Positions 6,649 to 11,205 of a stretch of 11,205 nucleotides of DNA are shown here, in pieces (positions within the stretch are counted from its first letter, which is position 1; each line of letters starts with the position of its first letter). The stretch lies in NCBI GenBank assembly GCA_025360945.1, contig JANYBE010000673.1, forward strand, positions 1-11,205. Reading direction: 5' to 3'. The position numbers were made by a program, and so were the translations under genes. The notes beneath the pieces are model-generated. The model was not told where the DNA came from. It was given only the letters and a program-made list of their open reading frames with translations, and ran no database searches. This DNA comes from Rhizobacter sp. (GTDB lineage: Bacteria > Pseudomonadota > Gammaproteobacteria > Burkholderiales > Burkholderiaceae_C).

Positions 6649-7572
6649 ATGACGCTCACCGAACTCCGCTACATCGTCGCTGTTGCCCGCGAGAAGCACT
6701 TCGGCCGCGCGGCCGAGGCCTGCTTCGTCTCGCAGCCGACGCTGAGCGTGTCGATCAAGAAGCTCGAGGAAGAGCTCGACGTGAAGATTTTCGAGCGCGG
6801 CGCGAACGAGGTCAGCGTGACACCGCTTGGCGAAGAGATCGTGCGCCAGGCGCAGGCGGTGATCGAACAGGCCGCCGCGATCAAGGAGATCGCCAAGCGC
6901 GGCAAGGACCCGGTCTCCGGCCCGCTGCGCCTGGGCGTGATCTACACCATCGGCCCGTACCTGCTGCCTGACCTGGTGAAGCAGGCGATCGAGCACGTGC
7001 CGCAGATGCCGCTGATGCTGCAGGAGAACTTCACCGCCAAGCTGCTCGAGATGCTGCGCACCGGCGAGCTTGATTGCGCAATCATGGCCGAGCCGTTTCC
7101 TGATAACGGGCTGGCGGTCGCGCCGCTTTACGACGAACCCTTCATGGCCGCGGTGCCCAAGCTGCACCCGCTCGCCAAGCGCAAGAGCATCAGCACCGAC
7201 GAGCTGAAGAGCGAGACCATGCTGCTGCTCGGCACCGGTCACTGCTTTCGCGACCACGTGCTCGAGGTCTGCCCCGAGTACGCGCGCTTCGCGAGTGCCG
7301 ATGCCGAAGGCATCCGCAAGAGCTTCGAGGGCTCGTCGCTGGAGACGATCAAGTACATGGTCGCCTCGGGCATGGGCGTGACGGTGGTGCCGCAGCTCAG
7401 CGTGCCCAAGGACACGCAGCCGCACATCAGGTACATCCCGTTCACCAAGCCCGCACCGACGCGCCGCGTCGTGCTGGTTTGGCGGCGCACGTTCACGCGC
7501 TACGAGGCGATTGCAGCGCTGCGCAACGCGATCTACGCGTGCGAACTTCCGGGGGTGCAACGGCTGTCGTGA
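6649..7572 (+). CDS. oxyR: Hydrogen peroxide-sensing LysR-type regulator OxyR
   Basis: This 307-residue LysR-type protein has an N-terminal winged HTH (TLTELRYIVAVAREKHFGRA, then SQPTLSVSIKKLEEEL) and a periplasmic-binding-like sensor domain. The peroxide-reactive pair lies in GHCFRDHVLEVC: C199 and C208, the same numbers and eight-residue spacing as E. coli OxyR. This makes the identification specific rather than just LysR family. On oxidation, the disulfide switches OxyR to an activator (or from repressor to activator in some betaproteobacteria) of catalase and peroxidase genes. A likely target, the catalase at 9152, lies downstream on the same strand with a candidate OxyR site. The stop TGA (7570-7572) directly abuts the reversed stop of the next gene. 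The neighbour recG is upstream; oxyR-recG linkage, in the other order, is known from Pseudomonas. Confidence 0.96.
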   Translation: MTLTELRYIVAVAREKHFGRAAEACFVSQPTLSVSIKKLEEELDVKIFERGANEVSVTPLGEEIVRQAQAVIEQAAAIKEIAKRGKDPVSGPLRLGVIYTIGPYLLPDLVKQAIEHVPQMPLMLQENFTAKLLEMLRTGELDCAIMAEPFPDNGLAVAPLYDEPFMAAVPKLHPLAKRKSISTDELKSETMLLLGTGHCFRDHVLEVCPEYARFASADAEGIRKSFEGSSLETIKYMVASGMGVTVVPQLSVPKDTQPHIRYIPFTKPAPTRRVVLVWRRTFTRYEAIAALRNAIYACELPGVQRLS

Positions 7573-8382
7573 TCAGGTTGCGGCACCGTGCTGCGTGCGC
7601 AGCACTTTCGAGGCCTCGACCATCGCGCGCAGTTTGCCGATCGCCGTTTCGCGTGGCAGGTACTTCATACCGCAGTCGGGCGCGAGGATTACGTTCTCGG
7701 GTTTGACGTAGGGCAAGGCGCGCTGGATGCGCTGCACGATGGTGTCTACCGACTCGACGTTTGGGTCGGCCAGGTCTATGCACCCGACCATCACGCGTTT
7801 GCCGTCGAGTGCCTGCAGCGCCGAACAATCCAGATGCGACTGCGCGGTCTCGATCAACACCTGCTTGCAGCTGCATTGCGCCAGCTCGGGCAGGAACGAG
7901 TAGCCGCTCGGCCGCTCGTGGATGATGGCCGCGTAGCCGAAGCAGATGTGCACGGCCGTCGTGCCGCTCACGCCTTCGAGCGCGCGGTTCACCGCCCGCA
8001 AGCCGTAAAGCCGCACCTTCTCGGGGCGCGCCTGCATGTAAGGTTCGTCGATCTGCACCACGTCGGCACCGGCGGCGAACAAATCCTTGACTTCTTCGTT
8101 GACGGCTGCGGCGTAGTCCATCGCGGCCTCTTCCTCGCTCGCGTAGAAATCGTTCTGCGCCTGCTGCAGCATCGTGAACGGGCCGGGCACGGTGATCTTC
8201 ACCATGGGCTCGGTATTGGCGCGCAGGAACTTGAGGTCGTCGACCTCGACCGCGTGCCGGCGACGGATCTTGCCGACGATGCGCGGCACCGGGTTCGGAT
8301 GCCCCGAGCGATCCAGCGCCGTACCAGGGTTGTCGAGGTCGACACCGTCAAGAGCTGTTCCTCGCGGTCGCGATCCGCGCAC
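7573..8382 (-). pseudogene. MetE C-terminal-domain-type (cobalamin-independent methionine synthase-like) methyltransferase, N-terminus deleted
   Basis: Family-like sequence runs from about 8358 (TALDGVDLDNPGTALDRSG) to the stop at 7573, roughly 261 residues of a family usually about 340-370 long. Zinc-site residues of the MetE-type barrel are kept: HIC (His at 7948-7950), the Glu in IETAQSHLD, and the Cys in APDCGMKYLPR (7672-7674). The QIDEPYM and CFGYAAIIHERP stretches are also intact. What is missing is the first ~80-100 residues, which in this family carry the substrate-binding GSYPxP-like and TDGE-like segments. The open frame could begin at a GTG at 8382, but the first eight codons there (VRGSRPRG) do not belong to the family, and no ribosome binding site precedes them. 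The 5' end is replaced by a truncated LysR gene in the opposite direction. No internal frameshift is seen, so the loss may be recent. Confidence 0.8.
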
Positions 8383-9045
8383 TGAAGGAGGTTGACTTGG
8401 GGCTCGCGATGCTCAAACCTGGCGGCGGCGGGCTCACTGGCGAGGTGCGAATTGGCGCCACGCACACCTTCAATATCGGGCTGATCCCGGAGTGCGTCGC
8501 GCAGTTTCTGGCGCGCCATCCGACTGTGCGAGTGCGGGTCGAGGAGCTGCCGGCCGATCAGATCGGCTCGAAACTGCACGCCGGCGAGCTCGACATCGGC
8601 ATCGCATACCGGCCGAACGGCCCAACCGACCTCTGGTTCGAGCCGCTCTACAACGAGGAGATGGTGCTGGTCGTCTGCGACACACACCCGCTTGCCGGTC
8701 GCCGGCGCATCCGCATGGTCGAGCTGCACCAGCAGCGGCTGATGCTGATGCTGATACCTGACTATTTCTCGACCCGCGCGCTGCTCGACGAGTGCTTCAA
8801 GGCGAGCGGCGCCGAACCGGTGGTCGTGGCCGAGATGTCGACGATCGCGCCGATGCTCGGGCTGGTGCTGCGCACCCAGATCGGTGCGATCGTCGCGATC
8901 AATGCCGTGCCGGCCGACGCCGATTCGCACGCCGGGCATTCTGTGGCGACTGGATGGCGAGAAGCCGGCGCCCATCCATTCGTTCGCGGTGATCGTGCGC
9001 AAGACGGCGTTGGGCAACAGCCTGCGGCGCGCCGGGCCCGGCTGA
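8346..9045 (+). pseudogene. CynR-like LysR-type regulator, HTH domain deleted and C-terminus frame-shifted
   Basis: Homology starts abruptly in the linker helix (ELFLAVAIRALKEVDLGLAM, from about 8346-8352). It continues through the effector-binding domain (GEVRIGATHTFNIGLIPECV, LPADQIGSKLHAGELDIGIA, MVLVVCDTHPLAGRRRI). The first ~60 residues with the DNA-binding HTH are absent. After VAINAVPAD (about 8916) the reading frame stops making sense; the expected C-terminal strand and helix (PGILWRLDGEKPAPIHSFAV, ending at the TGA at 9043-9045) is in the frame one base on. About ten expected residues also seem lost there. The first frame runs on to a TGA at 9069-9071 inside the catalase promoter. 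A TTG at 8397 with a strong AAGGAGG five bases upstream could start a headless protein, but those bases also encode the conserved Lys-Glu-Val of the linker helix, so this may be coincidence. Confidence 0.8.
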
Positions 9046-9060
9046 CCCGCAGGATCGCAC

Positions 9061-9086
9061 CTATCTATTGAATAGTAGACATCAAT
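9061..9086 (+). promoter_or_regulatory. Candidate OxyR binding site upstream of the catalase gene
   Basis: CTAT (9061-9064), N7, ATAG (9072-9075), N7, CAAT (9083-9086) fits three of the four tetranucleotide half-sites of the classical OxyR pattern ATAG-N7-CTAT-N7-ATAG-N7-CTAT, with one mismatch. The fourth position upstream (CAGG, 9050-9053) matches poorly. The inner CTATT-G-AATAG (9065-9075) is also a perfect inverted repeat. The site lies about 65-90 bases before the catalase ATG and directly upstream of the likely -35 region, the usual place for activation by OxyR. The oxyR gene itself is 1.5 kb upstream. Confidence 0.65.
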
Positions 9087-9115
9087 TGGAGTTGACTATC
9101 CTGTTTTCGTAGACT
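9086..9115 (+). promoter_or_regulatory. Candidate catalase promoter
   Basis: TTGGAG (9086-9091) and TAGACT (9110-9115) are spaced 18 bases and lie immediately after the OxyR-type site. TATCCT (9097-9102) is an alternative -10 with a poor -35 overlapping the OxyR site. TTGACT (9092-9097) is a good -35 by itself but has no -10 at the right spacing. A weak -35 is normal for an activator-dependent promoter. Which hexamers are used cannot be settled from sequence. Confidence 0.4.
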
Positions 9116-9140
9116 GCATCCCATCGCAGCCCACCCATCC

Positions 9141-9146
9141 AGGAGA
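9141..9146 (+). promoter_or_regulatory. Ribosome binding site of the catalase gene
   Basis: AGGAGA ends 5 bases before the ATG at 9152. It is the clearest Shine-Dalgarno in front of any intact gene in the window and fixes this start codon, in contrast to tgt, oxyR and the last gene. Confidence 0.75.
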
Positions 9147-9151
9147 CCCTA

Positions 9152-10627
9152 ATGTCCACGACCCACCCGCTGACCACTGCCTCCGGCATCCCGGTTGCCG
9201 ACAACCAGAACTCGCTCAGCGCCGGCCCGCGCGGACCGCTGCTGTTGCAGGACTTTCATCTGATCGAGAAGCTGCAGCACTTCAACCGCGAGCGTATCCC
9301 CGAGCGGGTCGTGCATGCCAAGGGCTCGGGCGCCTATGGCACGTTCACCGTCACGCACGACATCACCAGGCTGACCAAGGCGAAGCTGTTCGCGGCCGTC
9401 GGCAAGACGACCGAGAGCTTCGTGCGCTTCTCCACCGTCGGCGGGGAGAAGGGCAGCGCCGATACCGAGCGCGACCCGCGCGGCTTCGCGATGCGCTTCT
9501 ACACCGAGGACGGCAACTGGGATCTGGTCGGCAACAACACGCCGATGTTCTACATCAAGGACCCGATCAAGTTCCCCGACTTCGTGCACACGCAAAAGCG
9601 CGATCCGCAAACGAACCTGAAGTCGGCCGAGATGATGTTCGACTTCTGGAGCAAGGCGCCCGAGTCGCTGCACCAGGTGACGATGCTGTTCAGCAGCCGC
9701 GGCACGCCCGACGGCTACCGCCACATGCACGGCTTCGGCAGCCACACCTACAGTCTGATCAACGCCGCCGGTGAACGCGTGTTCGTCAAGTGGCACATGT
9801 ACACCTTGCAGGGCATCAAGAATTTGGAAGCACACGAAGCGGTGCGCATCGCAGGCGTCGACCCGGACTATGCACAGCGTGACCTGTTCAACGCGATCGC
9901 GACCGGCGACTTCCCGCGCTGGGAAGTGCGCCTGCAGGTCGCGACCGAGGCTGAGCTCGCCGCGTGGGAGAACAAGACCGGCTGGAACCCGTTCGACCTG
10001 ACCAAGGTGTGGCCGCATGCCGACTTCCCGCGCATTCCGGTCGGCGTGCTTGAGCTGAACCGCAACCCTGTGAACTACCACGCCGAGGTCGAGCAAGCCG
10101 CGTTCTCGCCGGCCAACACCGTGCCGGGCATGGGCTACTCGCCCGACAAGATGCTGCAAGGGCGCTTGTTCGGCTACCACGACGCGCAGCTCTACCGCGT
10201 CGGCACCAACCATCAGCAGCTGCCGGTGAATGCGCCGCGCTGCCCATTTCACAACCAGCAGCGCGACGGGCAGATGGCCGGTGTTGGCAAGGACAACAAC
10301 GGCGGCTCGGCACCGAACTATGCGACCGTCGAGGCAGCCGGCACCGCGCCGCAGGGCTTCGGTCACGGCGATGCGGGCTGGGCGCTGAGCGGCGCGGCCG
10401 GTCGCTTCGATGGGCGCGGGCAGGAGGACGACTTCACGCAGGCCGGCAACCTTTTCCGTGTGCTGTCGGCCGTCGAGCAGCGCAAGCTGTGCGAGAACCT
10501 TGCCGGCCCGCTGAGCCAGGTCATGGCCAAGACCATGGAGCGCCAGCTCGGACACTTCGACAAGGCCGATCCGGCCTACGGTATGGGTGTGCGCGCGGCA
10601 TTGCGCGAGCGTGGCGTGACGGCGTGA
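9152..10627 (+). CDS. katA: Monofunctional haem catalase (small-subunit type)
   Basis: This 491-residue protein is full length for small-subunit bacterial catalases (about 480-510). It disproportionates hydrogen peroxide to water and oxygen. The distal haem residues are H55 (RVVHAKGSGAYG) and N128 (GNNTPMFY). The proximal haem-ligand motif is RLFGYHDAQLYRVG (R338, Y342). The conserved stretches RFSTVGGEKGSADTERDPRG and GFGSHTYSLIN are present. The C-terminal region (QAGNLFRVLSAVEQRKLCENL) is the usual catalase helical tail. No signal peptide is visible, so it is probably cytoplasmic. The start is supported by AGGAGA. The upstream OxyR-type site implies peroxide induction. The gene ends within three tandem 8-bp repeats. 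A DJ-1/PfpI gene follows after 45 bases. The family assignment is certain; the symbol katA is by type and could be named differently in the source genome. Confidence 0.97.
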   Translation: MSTTHPLTTASGIPVADNQNSLSAGPRGPLLLQDFHLIEKLQHFNRERIPERVVHAKGSGAYGTFTVTHDITRLTKAKLFAAVGKTTESFVRFSTVGGEKGSADTERDPRGFAMRFYTEDGNWDLVGNNTPMFYIKDPIKFPDFVHTQKRDPQTNLKSAEMMFDFWSKAPESLHQVTMLFSSRGTPDGYRHMHGFGSHTYSLINAAGERVFVKWHMYTLQGIKNLEAHEAVRIAGVDPDYAQRDLFNAIATGDFPRWEVRLQVATEAELAAWENKTGWNPFDLTKVWPHADFPRIPVGVLELNRNPVNYHAEVEQAAFSPANTVPGMGYSPDKMLQGRLFGYHDAQLYRVGTNHQQLPVNAPRCPFHNQQRDGQMAGVGKDNNGGSAPNYATVEAAGTAPQGFGHGDAGWALSGAAGRFDGRGQEDDFTQAGNLFRVLSAVEQRKLCENLAGPLSQVMAKTMERQLGHFDKADPAYGMGVRAALRERGVTA

Positions 10628-10636
10628 CGGCGTGAC
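10613..10636 (+). repeat. Three perfect tandem copies of GGCGTGAC across the catalase stop codon
   Basis: Copies at 10613-10620, 10621-10628 and 10629-10636 are identical. The first two encode the last residues (Gly-Val-Thr-Ala) and the stop, and the third is non-coding. Because the unit is 8 bases, slippage would move frame and spacing, but the stop formed by copies one and two would survive gain of extra copies. Confidence 0.85.
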
Positions 10637-10660
10637 GCGGAGTGCGCCGCGCGGCTTCGC

Positions 10661-10666
10661 TACAGT
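10661..10666 (+). promoter_or_regulatory. Candidate -10 element (TACAGT) in front of the DJ-1/PfpI gene
   Basis: TACAGT ends 6 bases before the GTG start at 10673, with no Shine-Dalgarno between. A promoter at this place would give a leaderless transcript separate from the catalase. The match is 4 of 6 to the consensus and no -35 is obvious. Confidence 0.3.
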
Positions 10667-10672
10667 CGCGGG

Positions 10673-11205
10673 GTGCGCATCGCCATCCTCACCTTTGACG
10701 GCTTCAACGAACTCGACTCGTTCATCGCCCTCGGCCTGCTGAATCGGCTCGGGGCGCACGGCTGGAAGGCCGAGATCACGAGCCCGAGCACGCACGTCAC
10801 GTCGATGAACGGCGTGACGGTGCAGGCCCAGCAACCGCTCGAGTTTGCGAACGACGCCGACGCGGTGATCTTCGGCAGCGGCATCTACACGCGCGCGATC
10901 GCGCAGAACAGTGCGCTACTCGACCGCCTGCAACTCGATCCATTGTGCCAGCTGATCGGCGCGCAATGCTCGGGCGCGCTGCTGCTCGCGCGACTCGGGC
11001 TGCTCGCCGACATGCCGGCCTGCACCGACCTCACCACCAAGCCTTGGCTAATTGAAGCCGGCGTACGCGTCGAGGACGCGCCGTTCCATGCGCGCGGACC
11101 CGTAGCGACGGCGGGTGGCTGCCTTTCGGCCCAATATCTCGCGGCATGGATGATGGTGCGCGGCGCCGGTGTCGACGTGGCCGCGCAGGCGCTGCATTAC
11201 GCGGC
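10673..11205 (+). CDS. DJ-1/PfpI-family protein (class I glutamine amidotransferase-like), 3' end outside window
   Basis: The frame from GTG 10673 is open to the window edge (177 complete codons). It starts MRIAILTFDGFNELDSFIAL, the usual first strand and acidic loop of the DJ-1/PfpI fold. The nucleophile elbow is GAQCSGALLLARLGLL with C99, and E13 or D15 is the likely acidic partner. A Gly-Gly-Cys segment (ATAGGCLSAQY, C150) follows. The family includes isonitrile hydratases, glyoxalase-III-like enzymes, proteases and the sensor half of AraC-type regulators; the visible part cannot decide among these. The end of the domain lies outside, so an attached AraC HTH cannot be excluded. GTG was chosen because no ATG lies upstream in frame and the family N-terminus starts exactly here. 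It follows the catalase by 45 bases, so a stress-related role is possible but inferred. Confidence 0.85.
   Translation, partial: MRIAILTFDGFNELDSFIALGLLNRLGAHGWKAEITSPSTHVTSMNGVTVQAQQPLEFANDADAVIFGSGIYTRAIAQNSALLDRLQLDPLCQLIGAQCSGALLLARLGLLADMPACTDLTTKPWLIEAGVRVEDAPFHARGPVATAGGCLSAQYLAAWMMVRGAGVDVAAQALHYA

Noticed and set aside
7588..8385. Plus-strand 265-codon open frame opposite the methyltransferase remnant
   Set aside because: Shadow frame; the minus strand carries recognisable MetE-type motifs with intact zinc residues.
8199..9017. Minus-strand 272-codon open frame opposite the LysR remnant
   Set aside because: It reads through both remnants in a frame lacking any family motif and is rich in Arg/His/Asp, as expected for an antisense shadow.
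10646..10655. GCCGCGCGGC palindrome after the catalase as a terminator
   Set aside because: It has no loop and no T-run, and is expected by chance at this GC content.
9149..10834. Minus-strand 561-codon open frame opposite the catalase
   Set aside because: Antisense shadow of a complete catalase, with skewed His/Arg/Val-rich composition and no recognisable domains.
1..11205. CRISPR arrays, tRNA or rRNA genes, IS elements, phage genes, toxin-antitoxin or defence systems
   Set aside because: No regularly spaced repeats, no cloverleaf-like sequences, no transposase or integrase motifs and no terminal inverted repeats were seen anywhere in the window.

Overview
The window is about 11.2 kb of GC-rich DNA (roughly two thirds G+C by eye) with strong G/C third-position codon bias. 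The gene set (queA, tgt, recG, oxyR, a fused MFS/acyltransferase, a CPBP-type membrane protease, a clade-typical small catalase) and the protein sequences suggest a betaproteobacterium, most likely of the order Burkholderiales. This is an inference from sequence character; no marker gene for taxonomy is present. Most of the window is ordinary chromosomal housekeeping DNA.

Layout. (1) Positions 1-1932, plus strand: the 3' part of a lysophospholipid-type MFS transporter fused to a PlsC acyltransferase, then a CPBP/CAAX-protease-related membrane protein 14 bases downstream. (2) Positions 1937-4491, minus strand: queA followed by tgt, two enzymes of tRNA queuosine synthesis. They are separated by an unusually long 359-base gap that holds a possible 26-residue peptide ORF and a small hairpin. 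(3) Positions 4563-7572, plus strand: recG, divergent from queA across 71 bases, then oxyR 31 bases downstream, with both redox cysteines in the canonical positions 199 and 208. (4) Positions 7573-9045: two broken genes joined head to head. A minus-strand MetE-C-terminal-type methyltransferase has lost its N-terminus, and a plus-strand CynR-like LysR regulator has lost its DNA-binding domain and is also frame-shifted near its C-terminus. Their homologies meet at about 8346-8360, as expected if one deletion removed the shared promoter and both 5' ends of a divergent regulator/target pair. (5) Positions 9046-10627: a promoter region with a good OxyR-type half-site array (CTAT-N7-ATAG-N7-CAAT), then a complete monofunctional haem catalase. 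(6) 10673 to the right edge: the start of a DJ-1/PfpI-family protein.

How the genes work together. QueA and Tgt act in the same pathway: Tgt inserts preQ1 at position 34 of GUN tRNAs and QueA then modifies it to epoxyqueuosine. OxyR, the catalase and possibly the DJ-1/PfpI protein form a local oxidative-stress group, with OxyR likely activating the catalase through the site in front of it. The decayed methyltransferase/LysR pair lies between regulator and target. I see no convincing new biological system here; the most informative features are the double-truncated divergon and the oxyR-to-catalase regulatory link.
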